Assembly: GCA_019636835.1 (NCBI GenBank)
Contig: JAHBWU010000022.1
Location: 1-46,112, forward strand
DNA length: 46,112 nucleotides
Source of the DNA: Nitrospira sp.
Lineage (GTDB): Bacteria > Nitrospirota > Nitrospiria > Nitrospirales > Nitrospiraceae
Direction: 5' to 3'
Shown one piece after another: positions 26,741 to 35,215 of the stretch. The notes under the pieces were generated by a model. The model was not told the origin of the DNA. It searched no databases and was given only the letters and a program-made list of their open reading frames with translations. The position numbers were made by a program, and so were the translations under genes. The first letter of the stretch is position 1. The number at the start of each line of letters is the position of its first letter.

Positions 26741-29689
26741 ATGACACCATCTCCCTCATTGGAACCAGCCGTTCGCTTGATCGGCGAACAACTCGCCCAG
26801 CTCTCCGGCGGCCTATCACCGTCGATCTTTGACAACCGCTGGTGGTCTCATTCGGCGATCAATCTGGCGATGAAGGATGCGTCGTTTAAGACAAGGCTGT
26901 TCCATTTCATCGATGTCCTTCCGGTCATTCAGGACGATGAACGAGTCGTCTCGCTCGCCGAAGAATATTTCGGCCGCGAGAGCGGCGAGTTGTTCGGCCT
27001 TCAGTGGGGATTGAAGGCACTGGCCTCAACAAGCCTGGGCGCCCGTCTTACCGGCAAGTCGATCAGGAAACACATCGAACAGATGGCCAAAACGTTCATC
27101 GCCGGTGCCTCGATCGAAGAAGCAGTTCCGGCCTTGTCGCAGTTATGGAAAGACGGACGAGCCTGGTCCGTCGATCTTTTGGGGGAGGCCACCATCAGCG
27201 AACAGGAAGCCGACCGCTATCGCGACCAGTGTCTGAACGCCTTGAATGAACTCGACCGGGCCACCAAGACCTGGCCTTCCACTCCTCTGCTCCAACAAGA
27301 CCACGTGGGACCGATCCCACGCGTGCAGCTCTCGCTCAAAATTTCGGCTCTCTCTTCCCGGCTGGACCCGATCGATCCCGATGGAAGTTACGAGTCAGTT
27401 GCCGCACGTCTCCGCCCACTGGTGGATCTGGCACAGTCGCTGCCGGCCGGATTGATTTTCGATATGGAGCAGGCGGAGACAAAGGACCTGATTCTGCATA
27501 TATTCAAGAAACTCTTCGCAGAGCCGGCTTATCGATCCTATCCCTATGCCGGACTCGCGCTGCAGGCCTACCACCGAGAAACCGAACGGGATATACAGAA
27601 TCTGGTGGCCTGGATACGAGCGCGTCATGCGCCGATCACGATCCGGCTGGTCAAGGGCGCGTACTGGGATTCCGATACCGTTCGATATCGGCAAGCAGGC
27701 TGGCCGCCGCCTCTTTTTGAGCACAAGGCAGAAACCGACATGCAGTACGAGCGATTGATTCCGATGCTGTTTGAACATTCCGATCTCATCCGCCCCGCGT
27801 TCGGCACGCACAATCTTCGCACGTTAGCCGCCATCGAAGCCCATGCGGAGTCGCGGGGGCTATCTGCCGATGCCCGCGAGTACCAAATGATCTTCGGCAT
27901 GGCGGAGCCCTTCCAACAGGCGATGGTCAAATTAGGCCGCCGTGTACGCTTATACAGTCCGATTGGTCGGCTGCTCCCCGGCATGGCCTATCTGGTTCGG
28001 CGGCTGTTGGAAAATACGTCGAATGAATCGTTCCTCAAAAAAGAGTATGTCGAGTCCCAGCCATTGGCCACGCTTCTCGCTCCACCGACGGCGCCGGCCC
28101 AGCTCCGACACACAACCACGACCGGGGGGAGGAGTTTCAGCAACGAACCGCACAGCGACTTTTCACAAGCAGAGGTTCGAAAGGCCATGCGCGCACGTAT
28201 TGGATCGGTTCAATCTCAGCTCGGCCGACAATGGCCCAGTGGAACATCCGGTATCAGGCTGACCGGCCCATGGCTGGAATCCCATAATCCTTGTAGACCG
28301 AATGAGGTCGTGGCCAAGGTGCAGAGCGCGGCGGTATCCGATCTGGACCACATCATTGAACAGGCGCTCAAACAATGGGACTCTTGGCGGCGGAAAGCTC
28401 CGGAAGCGCGATCGGAAATCCTGCGCAAAGCTGCGTCGGCTATGAGCCATAATCGTTTTGAGCTCGCCGCCTGGGAAATCTTTGAGGTCGGCAAACCCTG
28501 GCGCGAGGCCGATGCCGATGTGGCGGAAGCGATCGACTTTCTCCGTTACTATGCCGATGAGATGGATCGTCTGGCTCGACCGGTGCGATTGGGGAACCGT
28601 CCGGGAGAATTCAACCAGCGCTCCTATGAACCGCGCGGCGTGACGGCAGTCATCGCGCCATGGAACTTTCCGCTCGCCATCCCGACCGGAATGATCTCAG
28701 CAGCACTCGTGACCGGAAATCCGGTCCTGTTCAAACCATCAGAACGCTCACCCGGCTTAGGAACCCTACTCACTGACATCTTCATCGAGGCCGGTGTACC
28801 GGCCGGTTGTTTGACCTGCCTGCCGGGTGGGCCGGACGTCGGCCAAGCGCTCGTCGAGCATCCCCATGTCCTCACGATCGCGTTTACCGGATCGAAGACC
28901 GTGGGACTCCGCATTTTGGCGGACACATCGCGCGTGGCCCCCGGGCAGTCTATGATCAAACGGGTGATTGCCGAGATGGGTGGGAAGAATGCCGTCATCG
29001 TCGATGAGACGGCCGATCTGGACGAAGCGATTACCGGTGTCGTCGCCTCGTTCTCAGGCTATGCGGGACAGAAGTGCTCGGCTTGCTCCAGAGTCATCGT
29101 ACATCGCACTATCTATGACTCCTTCGTTTCCCGTCTACGTGAGGCAGTGCTGAGCTTGGAGATCGGCAATCCCATGCACCCGTCCACCAGGGTGGGACCG
29201 GTGATCGATGCCCGAGCCCAGGCGAGCATCCAACGCTATATTTCACTCGGGCTCGAAGAAGGCCGGCTCCTCGCGCAACGATCAGTGGATCAGAACGGGT
29301 ATTTCGTTGGACCGACGGTGTTCACCGATATCCAACCCCATCACCGCCTGGCACAGGAGGAAATCTTTGGGCCGGTATTGGCCGTCCTGAAAGCGGACAG
29401 CTTTGCCGATGCACTCCGCTTGGCAAACGGAACCGAGTATGCCTTGACCGGAGGGGTCTATGCCAGGAGTCCCGCCAATCTTGCGATGGCCCGTGAACAG
29501 TTCGACGTAGGGAATCTGTACTTGAACCGACCGATTACCGGCGCCCTCGTCTCTCGTCAACCCTTCGGTGGGCACCGTTTCTCAGGGGTAGGCGCGAAAG
29601 CGGGTGGGGAAGATTACCTGGCCCAATTCATGATCGCCAGAATCATCAGTGAGAACACCCTTCGTCGGGGATTCGAATCGACTCAGTGA
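26741..29689 (+). CDS. putA: Bifunctional proline dehydrogenase / L-glutamate gamma-semialdehyde dehydrogenase
   Basis: PutA oxidises proline to glutamate in two linked steps. The protein, about 982 aa, matches the short PutA type with no DNA-binding ribbon-helix-helix domain. The proline dehydrogenase barrel covers roughly residues 70-440 (VQLSLKISALSSRLDPIDP; GLALQAYHRET; IRLVKGAYWD; FGTHNLRTLAAI). The aldehyde dehydrogenase domain follows (about 530-970): APWNFPLAIP, IAFTGSKTVGLRI, IAEMGGKNAVIVD with the general-base Glu, and YAGQKCSACSRV with the catalytic Cys. I favour the ATG at 26741, which has GCAGGA upstream; an ATG 66 nt earlier is in frame. The 3' end overlaps a gene on the other strand by 108 nt. 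Confidence 0.96.
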   Translation: MTPSPSLEPAVRLIGEQLAQLSGGLSPSIFDNRWWSHSAINLAMKDASFKTRLFHFIDVLPVIQDDERVVSLAEEYFGRESGELFGLQWGLKALASTSLGARLTGKSIRKHIEQMAKTFIAGASIEEAVPALSQLWKDGRAWSVDLLGEATISEQEADRYRDQCLNALNELDRATKTWPSTPLLQQDHVGPIPRVQLSLKISALSSRLDPIDPDGSYESVAARLRPLVDLAQSLPAGLIFDMEQAETKDLILHIFKKLFAEPAYRSYPYAGLALQAYHRETERDIQNLVAWIRARHAPITIRLVKGAYWDSDTVRYRQAGWPPPLFEHKAETDMQYERLIPMLFEHSDLIRPAFGTHNLRTLAAIEAHAESRGLSADAREYQMIFGMAEPFQQAMVKLGRRVRLYSPIGRLLPGMAYLVRRLLENTSNESFLKKEYVESQPLATLLAPPTAPAQLRHTTTTGGRSFSNEPHSDFSQAEVRKAMRARIGSVQSQLGRQWPSGTSGIRLTGPWLESHNPCRPNEVVAKVQSAAVSDLDHIIEQALKQWDSWRRKAPEARSEILRKAASAMSHNRFELAAWEIFEVGKPWREADADVAEAIDFLRYYADEMDRLARPVRLGNRPGEFNQRSYEPRGVTAVIAPWNFPLAIPTGMISAALVTGNPVLFKPSERSPGLGTLLTDIFIEAGVPAGCLTCLPGGPDVGQALVEHPHVLTIAFTGSKTVGLRILADTSRVAPGQSMIKRVIAEMGGKNAVIVDETADLDEAITGVVASFSGYAGQKCSACSRVIVHRTIYDSFVSRLREAVLSLEIGNPMHPSTRVGPVIDARAQASIQRYISLGLEEGRLLAQRSVDQNGYFVGPTVFTDIQPHHRLAQEEIFGPVLAVLKADSFADALRLANGTEYALTGGVYARSPANLAMAREQFDVGNLYLNRPITGALVSRQPFGGHRFSGVGAKAGGEDYLAQFMIARIISENTLRRGFESTQ

Positions 29690-30481
29690 GGCCTTCGCCG
29701 CCTTGACGTCGTACTCTTCAAGTTCTTCTGTAATCTCCGTGACCACGCCGCGGTCCTCCTTGATGGCGGATAATTCCTGCCGCTCTGAATACTTCACCAG
29801 ACCGACCCCCTTGGCAAACCAAGCCGTCATCACATCGATTCCGGAGACGGTGCGGCGGCTTCCTGACAAATGGATCTTCATGTTCATCCGTGCTTCAACT
29901 TTGACGGCGTCCTGAAATGTACCGGCTGGGACGGTGATGGTTTCTCGACCGATCACCTTACTCCATCCCTGCGTATCGACCTTCTCATCTGTTTGGTCAC
30001 GATCCATATCGCTGCCGAAATCAACCCCCATTCGGTCGAATTGCTGGAAGGAGGATGGGATTCTCAACGGAAAGCGGAAAATCTGGTAGGGCGTAATCTG
30101 TTTCTCCAACGGTGTTCCAGGCTCAGACCCATAATACACAATGCCGACCGCGTCGCGTCGATAAAAACTATCCGAGGGTCCGTGATTTCCCGGGTTCGTA
30201 TCATGGAACACCGTCACGGTGACACCTTTCACCGTCTTGGTTCCCGAGACCGTCGACACATTCGTAAAAAACTTCTCTTCGACGGATTGGAGCGGTCCCT
30301 CGCTGATCTGGCCGCGATAGGTCCAGCGGCTCCCGACCGTATCGGGGAAATACTCCTCGGACTTTGCAATCGTGACCGGCTCCTCCGCACTGAGCACGAC
30401 AGACCATGGGAATAGTCCCAAGAACAAGCACAGCCCCAACGTCAAACCCAGCCGCATGTCATATGTAAGCTTCACCATCAT
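29582..30481 (-). CDS. Secreted protein of unknown function overlapping the end of putA
   Basis: About 300 aa. I start it at the ATG of MMVKLTYDMRLG, preceded by GGAGCAGGA; a longer frame reaching 30706 has no signal for a start and crosses the SDR promoter. A signal peptide (about 24-33 residues, ending VVLSAEEP) leads into a periplasmic beta-rich protein with a YFPDTVGSRWTYRG block, reminiscent of DUF3108-like and LolA-like surface proteins, and a repeated KVIGRETITVPAGTFQ DAVKVEARM pattern. The last 35 codons lie inside the putA 3' end in antisense. No function can be given. Confidence 0.75.
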   Translation of the reverse strand: MMVKLTYDMRLGLTLGLCLFLGLFPWSVVLSAEEPVTIAKSEEYFPDTVGSRWTYRGQISEGPLQSVEEKFFTNVSTVSGTKTVKGVTVTVFHDTNPGNHGPSDSFYRRDAVGIVYYGSEPGTPLEKQITPYQIFRFPLRIPSSFQQFDRMGVDFGSDMDRDQTDEKVDTQGWSKVIGRETITVPAGTFQDAVKVEARMNMKIHLSGSRRTVSGIDVMTAWFAKGVGLVKYSERQELSAIKEDRGVVTEITEELEEYDVKAAKASLSRFESPTKGVLTDDSGDHELGQVIFPTRFRAYP

Positions 30482-30608
30482 TCCTGCTCCAGATACGAGA
30501 TTTGACGGTATCATAGGAGTCCCGAGGGCGGCAAGCCGATAGGTGCTGTGCTGAGTTTCGATACGTGCTTGTGTTGGTGCGCTTCTCACCGCATAATTCT
30601 CTCCGATT

Positions 30609-31385
30609 ATGGAACCTCTCCTTTCATCGATACGTTCGGTGAAGGATCGGACGACAAAATCGTCCGATCGTCCGGCAATCCTCATTACCGGGGCTTCCGG
30701 AGGCATCGGTCGCGCCGTCAGTCAAGCGTTCGGGAAAATCGGATGGTATGTGGGGGTCCATTACTATCGGAATAAACCGGCGGCCGAAGTGACTCTGGAT
30801 CGTGTCCTTGAGGGCGGTGGAATCGGCGACTCATATCATGCCGACATTCGAGAAGCTGAATCCGTTCGACGCATGATCGACAAATTCTCCGGCTGCACCT
30901 CCGGCCCATTAGCCTTGGTCTGCAACGCCGGAATCGGACAGAGCGATTTGCTTGTGCGCCATTCAGACGAGATCTGGGATAACGTGATTGCCACGAATCT
31001 CACCGGAACATTTCACTGCTTACGAGCCATGGCCCCTTTTCTGCTCGCTCGCGGCGGGGGCTCTATCATTGTGATCGGGTCCCACACGGGATTCCACGGG
31101 GCGACCGGCCAGAGTGCGTATGCGACATCGAAGGCCGGACTGATCGGACTTGTACGATCAGCCGCGCTGGAATGGGGGCCGCAGAATATTCGCCTGAATC
31201 TCGTGCTGCCTGGCTGGCAGAAGACCGACTTGACGGAGGGCTTCTTTCCAGAAGGACAGGGCTGGCTCGATCACGCCCTGCACCGGCCGGCCTCTCTCGA
31301 CGAAGTCGTGGATACGATCGTGCATGTGGCCCAGCTCAAGGACGTGTCAGGGCAAGTGTGGAACTGCGACAGCAGACATCTGTGA
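30609..31385 (+). CDS. Short-chain dehydrogenase/reductase (FabG-like)
   Basis: A 258-aa classical SDR. The cofactor motif ITGASGGIGRAVSQAF is at about residues 26-41, NAG (CNAGIGQSD) at about 101, the active-site Ser in VIGSHTGFHGA, and the catalytic Tyr and Lys in YATSKAGLIG (about 164-173). No ribosome binding site is evident at the ATG. The gene ends 43 nt before bioD and probably shares its transcript. In several lineages a FabG-like SDR replaces or supports part of the pimelate-to-biotin route, so a biotin-related role is a reasonable guess; the specific ketone substrate is unknown. An alternative is a general 3-oxoacyl-ACP reductase. Confidence 0.9.
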   Translation: MEPLLSSIRSVKDRTTKSSDRPAILITGASGGIGRAVSQAFGKIGWYVGVHYYRNKPAAEVTLDRVLEGGGIGDSYHADIREAESVRRMIDKFSGCTSGPLALVCNAGIGQSDLLVRHSDEIWDNVIATNLTGTFHCLRAMAPFLLARGGGSIIVIGSHTGFHGATGQSAYATSKAGLIGLVRSAALEWGPQNIRLNLVLPGWQKTDLTEGFFPEGQGWLDHALHRPASLDEVVDTIVHVAQLKDVSGQVWNCDSRHL

Positions 31386-31428
31386 TCGAGGAGAGGCGTC
31401 TCCTCTCCACAGCCATCGGGGGTTGTCC

Positions 31429-32166
31429 GTGACATACGGAGTTTTCGTTACCGGTACCGATACAGGCGTTGGGAAGACATTGGTCACGGCGGCGCTCGCC
31501 CTTCATCTGAAGAAGCGCGGGCGGACGGTCGGCGTGATGAAACCGATTGAGACAGGAGTCTCGATAGGAAGAGACGCCCGGTCGGATGCAGCCCGACTAC
31601 GATCCATCATAGAAAGCGAAGAGACAACGGGAGCTATCTGTCCCTATTCGTTTGAGTTGCCGGTCGCTCCTCTTACCGCTGCGCAGATGAGCGGGCACAG
31701 CATCAACCCCGACACCATCAGCAAGATCTATCGTCTCCTATCCGGTCGATATGAATGCATGGTGGTCGAGGGAGTCGGCGGCGTGCAGGTTCCCATCACG
31801 CACAGCGACAACGTGCTGAGTTTGATCAAACACCTGCGACTTCCTGTTGTCGTCGTTGGACGATCCGGACTGGGCGGAATCAATCATGCCTTACTGACGG
31901 TCGAAGCCCTTCGGCATCAGAAAATCCGGATGATCGCGCTTGTTCTGAACCGCACTCAACCCGTCCGATCGGCCCTCACGCGCGTTCAAGAGCGATCGAC
32001 GCTTGAGATTCTTCGCAAACAGTCCGGCATACCTGTGATCGGCCCACTCCCTTACGAACCGGGCCTGCCGGGACGATTCCGTCCCGCGGTCCTACACCTT
32101 GCCCGATCGGCTGCGCTTAAGAAGCTGGCGAAGTTGGTGTTGAGACCCGCGAGACAAAATCGGTGA
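31429..32166 (+). CDS. bioD: Dethiobiotin synthetase
   Basis: BioD closes the ureido ring of dethiobiotin from 7,8-diaminononanoate, CO2 and ATP. The 245-aa protein starts at the GTG giving VTYGVFVTGTDTGVGKT, whose Walker A loop is diagnostic; the longer upstream frame runs inside the SDR gene and is not credible. Further matches are the VMKPIETGV substrate-binding loop (Lys), VVEGVGGVQVP (Walker B region with Glu), and VLNRTQPV. Its last 50 nt overlap the end of thiE on the other strand. No other bio genes lie in the window, so the pathway must be split on the chromosome. Confidence 0.95.
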   Translation: MTYGVFVTGTDTGVGKTLVTAALALHLKKRGRTVGVMKPIETGVSIGRDARSDAARLRSIIESEETTGAICPYSFELPVAPLTAAQMSGHSINPDTISKIYRLLSGRYECMVVEGVGGVQVPITHSDNVLSLIKHLRLPVVVVGRSGLGGINHALLTVEALRHQKIRMIALVLNRTQPVRSALTRVQERSTLEILRKQSGIPVIGPLPYEPGLPGRFRPAVLHLARSAALKKLAKLVLRPARQNR

Positions 32167-32791
32167 CGGCCTGCGAAATATCCGGCGCCTTCAGAATTGC
32201 GGAGATGACCGCCACGCCGTCGGCTCCTGCTCGAATCACTTCGTCAGCTCGATCGGCCGTAATCCCACCGATGGCGAAGATCGGGAGTGTCGTCAAGGGG
32301 CGGATTATTCGGAGCCCCTGCAGACCAACAACCGGATCATGGTCCGACTTTGAGGCGGGCGTGAAAATCGGACCAAACCCAAGATAGTTTGGCCTGCCGG
32401 CTGTCGCCGCCACCACTTGCTCTCGGCTGTGCGTCGAAATACCGATCAGTTTGTCAGGCCCCATGACTTTTCGCGCGAGATCGAGCGGTAAGTCTCCCTG
32501 TCCGAGATGCACGCCGTCCGCGCCCACGGCCATCGCCAAATCGCACCGATCATTGACGATGAACAGGACGCCGAGTTCATGCGCCGCTTTCCTCAACGGC
32601 AACGCTTCCGCATAGGCGGCTTTCATCGAAGCCGTCTTGTTTCGGTACTGAAAAATTTTGGTGCCGGCTGTCGCGGAAGCTTTCAGGACATCGACAAGCG
32701 GACGATCGGAACAAACCGAGGGATCCAGAATGACATACAGGCCTGACAGCACCGATGCGACGGGATTCTTCTTTCCCGAAACGTGAACCAT
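32117..32791 (-). CDS. thiE: Thiamine phosphate synthase
   Basis: ThiE joins the hydroxymethylpyrimidine and thiazole moieties of thiamine. I begin at the ATG of MVHVSGKKNP (32791), 5 nt after the SRPBCC stop, giving about 224 aa; the longer frame would run into the SRPBCC gene. Family motifs: LYVILDPS, IFQYRNKTA (the QxRxK motif), VNDRCDLAMAVGADGVHLGQGDL, YLGFGPIFTPASK, and the phosphate-binding IFAIGGITADRADEVIRAGADGVAV block. It is last of a minus-strand group with the SRPBCC and DGQHR genes, unusual partners. No TPP riboswitch pattern is seen upstream. Confidence 0.95.
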   Translation of the reverse strand: MVHVSGKKNPVASVLSGLYVILDPSVCSDRPLVDVLKASATAGTKIFQYRNKTASMKAAYAEALPLRKAAHELGVLFIVNDRCDLAMAVGADGVHLGQGDLPLDLARKVMGPDKLIGISTHSREQVVAATAGRPNYLGFGPIFTPASKSDHDPVVGLQGLRIIRPLTTLPIFAIGGITADRADEVIRAGADGVAVISAILKAPDISQAVTDFVSRVSTPTSPAS

Positions 32792-32796
32792 GTCGG

Positions 32797-33390
32797 TTAC
32801 CGCTTGGAATACGCTAAGGCCTTCTGTTTGACGATACGAAAGTGAGCGGTCAATTCTTGCCGCACAACCATCGCCACTAACCAATCCGGTGCAAGTGAAT
32901 CCGGCTCAACGGTCAGCTCGAAATCTGCGCGTGTGTGATTTCCATCCCCAGCCGACTGAAGCTTCCAGATCCTGTGATAGCGCTTGAAGTCACCGGACTT
33001 CAGATCGGTCACCAGGCCACCGTTCGGTAAGACCCGGGATTCTGTGACCAACCGACGTTCACCGGGCATCACGGGATGGTCGATACGAAGATCGATGGTG
33101 GCCACCCCATCCTGAATGTTCGAAGCAACCACTTTCATCCGAACCTCAAAGAGATCCGGCCAATGGGCGTAATCCATCAACAACGCTTGTATCACTTCCG
33201 GCTTAGCGGGAAAGAGCGGATGTGCCGTTGCACGTACGCCACCGCCGGGCTCGGCCCTCACCTCCAACTCATCGGCATCAGCCGCCGCCGATGCCCGTGA
33301 TCCCAATGCCGCAATCGACGGCGGAACCTGAACGACGATCAGAAACAGGAGAACCGGCCAAGCCCCCCGTGGTTTATCCGACAATCGCAT
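32797..33390 (-). CDS. Exported SRPBCC (START-like) protein
   Basis: About 197 aa. The start at 33390 (MRLSDKPRGAWPVLLFLIVV) puts a good signal peptide first; a longer frame begins inside the DGQHR gene. The mature part fits the SRPBCC/polyketide-cyclase fold: ADELEVRAEPGGGVRATA, then FPAKPEVIQALLMDYAHWPDLF, WRK/IWKLQSAG and a long C-terminal helix (LVAMVVRQELTAHFRIVKQK). Such proteins hold hydrophobic ligands in a deep pocket, for example CoQ-binding Coq10 or membrane-lipid proteins. The 17-nt overlap with DGQHR and the 5-nt gap to thiE imply one transcript. The ligand is unknown. Confidence 0.82.
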   Translation of the reverse strand: MRLSDKPRGAWPVLLFLIVVQVPPSIAALGSRASAAADADELEVRAEPGGGVRATAHPLFPAKPEVIQALLMDYAHWPDLFEVRMKVVASNIQDGVATIDLRIDHPVMPGERRLVTESRVLPNGGLVTDLKSGDFKRYHRIWKLQSAGDGNHTRADFELTVEPDSLAPDWLVAMVVRQELTAHFRIVKQKALAYSKR

Positions 33391-34486
33391 CCAGCAGCCG
33401 CTGATGAATCTTTCGTACCCGTTCAAGTTGTCCTTTGGCGGGAAACCGCTCATAAAAGCCGTCGGCGCGGAACTCCTTCGTCAGAGGAGCCCAGGGTTTG
33501 ACGATTTCAGCAAACGGTTTGTGCGAGCGTTGCTCGTCCCAATCATTGATGAGCTTGCGATCCACAATCAAGTCGTCCAGGACGCGAATCAATGCCTTGA
33601 GGGTCACATCGCGAGTAAACATATACCGGTCGTTCTGGCCCCAGACCTCGCCCATGACGTCCTTGACCCCCTTCAGGTAGTCGCGCACCAGCGCGTAGCA
33701 GCGCTCGGCTTTCATCCCCAAGTGGGACTCCATCCAGCGCTTATGGACCGTCACGACTTTCAACAGCTCGTTGAACACCTCGGACTGCAGAATCCATTTT
33801 TCCTGTTTGCTCCGCCCTCCAAGACGATTGATCTTGTACTGCAACGGCGAATCCGGTTCGCCATAGAGGAGGTTCACGACCTTGGCGGCAAATTTCTTTT
33901 CGGGACTTTCCCATGAGACTTTTTCGTAGAGATCGACCAAATGAGACCGGTTGATCCGCGTGTGGGTGGAGTTGATGATCACGAACATCTCCGTCGCAAA
34001 GTCGGCGCTTCTGCCGTCAAACAAGAGGCACGGGACCTCGACCTGCGCACTTTGATCCGGATGTTTATCATGAAAGAAATGGAGCCCGGCGAGTCGATGC
34101 TGCCCGTCGATCACCAGATACTTTCCCTTCGGCTCGCTCAGGTGGCCGATTGAATCCGAGCCGTCCATCTTTTGGAAGCGAAGTGTTTCGTCGGTAAAGA
34201 GCAGCACGGTGCCGGGAATCATCGGTTGAGCCACGACCGTCTCATAAAAATTGACGATCTGCTTGATCTTCTGCCGATTCAAGACCCGTTGGAATCCCTT
34301 TTCGCTCCGCTCGATTCCCGCAATAAACTGCGCCACGTCGTCATGGTCGGAAATCTTGGCCTGTGCGATCTCCTCACCCTCGAAGTAATACCGGCTGGTG
34401 AACCGGACCTTGTCCAAGAGCTCACCGGCCTTGTACGCGATGAAATAGAATGCGCCCTCTTTTTGCGTAATCCGCGTCGCGAGCAT
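33374..34486 (-). CDS. DGQHR-domain protein, DndB-like
   Basis: A 370-aa protein carrying the hallmark LVIDGQHRLAGL (about residues 123-134) with downstream NSTHTRINRSH (about 174-184), as in DndB-like and DpdB-like DGQHR proteins. DndB regulates phosphorothioate DNA modification and DpdB belongs to 7-deazaguanine DNA modification; neither system has other members in the window. The C-terminal half is helical and charged. The ATG has GGAGG 5 nt upstream. It sits at the head of a group with an exported SRPBCC gene and thiE, which gives no hint of DNA modification. A solitary regulator, phage-defence part or ATP-binding protein are all possible. Confidence 0.88.
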   Translation of the reverse strand: MLATRITQKEGAFYFIAYKAGELLDKVRFTSRYYFEGEEIAQAKISDHDDVAQFIAGIERSEKGFQRVLNRQKIKQIVNFYETVVAQPMIPGTVLLFTDETLRFQKMDGSDSIGHLSEPKGKYLVIDGQHRLAGLHFFHDKHPDQSAQVEVPCLLFDGRSADFATEMFVIINSTHTRINRSHLVDLYEKVSWESPEKKFAAKVVNLLYGEPDSPLQYKINRLGGRSKQEKWILQSEVFNELLKVVTVHKRWMESHLGMKAERCYALVRDYLKGVKDVMGEVWGQNDRYMFTRDVTLKALIRVLDDLIVDRKLINDWDEQRSHKPFAEIVKPWAPLTKEFRADGFYERFPAKGQLERVRKIHQRLLDAIVG

Positions 34487-34575
34487 GGAGCCTCCATTGG
34501 TTTGAATAGAAGCCGGCGGGAGAATTCTACGCGGCCCTCTTCATGGCTGCAAGACAAAGGACTGTGCTACCATCG

Positions 34576-34962
34576 ATGACCATGACGATTCAACGCCTGG
34601 CATTCGGTCTTTTTGTGTTGCTGCTCGTGATACTTCTGGGTCCCTCCCTCGACACCAAGGCGCAGGAGCAGGAGATAGAGGATTCCGGAGCCACAACAGA
34701 GTTGTCGTGCAGCTTTTCCATGGAAAAAGGTGACGCCGGACGCCCCTGCTACGTTCCGTTCCCACAAGGGTGCCGGGTCGCCTCCATTCCCGGAACCAAG
34801 CAGCCCTGGACCACGATCTCGAAAGCCGGCCGACTGCGCTGTCGGTTTGATGAAACGAGGACCGATTGGAAGACAAAAATTGTCGGCACCTGCGATCGAT
34901 GCAAATCGATCCGATGTTCGGCCCACTTTAGTGTCCGCTTTGATTGCTCGGCCCAGCATTGA
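34576..34962 (+). CDS. Small secreted Cys-rich protein
   Basis: A 128-aa predicted exported protein: a hydrophobic signal peptide (about residues 3-28, ending TKAQ) and a mature part with eight Cys (ELSCSF, GRPCYVPF, GCRVAS, RLRCRF, GTCDRCKSIRCSAHF, DCSAQ), presumably disulfide-bonded or metal-binding. The start is the first of two nearby ATG codons; a longer frame from 34543 adds 11 residues and would weaken the signal peptide. No good ribosome binding site is seen. An antisense frame of similar length exists but shows no start signal. I cannot assign a function. Confidence 0.6.
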   Translation: MTMTIQRLAFGLFVLLLVILLGPSLDTKAQEQEIEDSGATTELSCSFSMEKGDAGRPCYVPFPQGCRVASIPGTKQPWTTISKAGRLRCRFDETRTDWKTKIVGTCDRCKSIRCSAHFSVRFDCSAQH

Positions 34963-35036
34963 CAGGTTGTTGAGCAACTATTTCGATTCTCTAAAGCCAG
35001 GATGCCAGGATATCACCGACTCAAACAGAAACGCGT

Positions 35037-35202
35037 CCAGGATGTTCAAAATGGCCGTCCAGCAAGGCCGCAGCAAGTGAGGGGCGAGGCGTATTCTTTT
35101 TTACCCACCCGCCCCGAGCTGCTCTTAGCAGCTCTTACCCGGCGGTACGTTGAGCCTCTGAACGATGTGAGAACGCTGCCGGCGGACTTTTTCAACATCC
35201 TG
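35037..35202. repeat. MITE-like inverted repeat element upstream of queG
   Basis: The ends CCAGGATGTTCAAAA (35037-35051) and TTTTTCAACATCCTGG (35187-35202) are near-perfect inverted repeats. Internally GGCCGTCCAGCAAGGCCGC on one side is mirrored by GCTGCCGGCGGAC on the other, and GAGCTGC-TCTTA-GCAGCTC (35116-35134) forms an inner hairpin. There is no gene inside. The layout is that of a 166-bp miniature inverted-repeat element. I recall close relatives repeated many times in Nitrospira genomes, but this must be checked by search. Its right end stops 13 nt before the queG start codon. Confidence 0.75.
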
Positions 35203-35215
35203 GTACTTGTATCCC

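Noticed and set aside
32117..32900. Possible TPP riboswitch before thiE
   Set aside because: No CTGAGA-type thi-box or long structured leader; thiE starts 5 nt after another gene.
34567..34977. 136-codon frame antisense to the Cys-rich secreted protein
   Set aside because: It lacks a signal peptide, start signal and recognisable motif; the plus-strand frame has a signal peptide and a clear Cys pattern.
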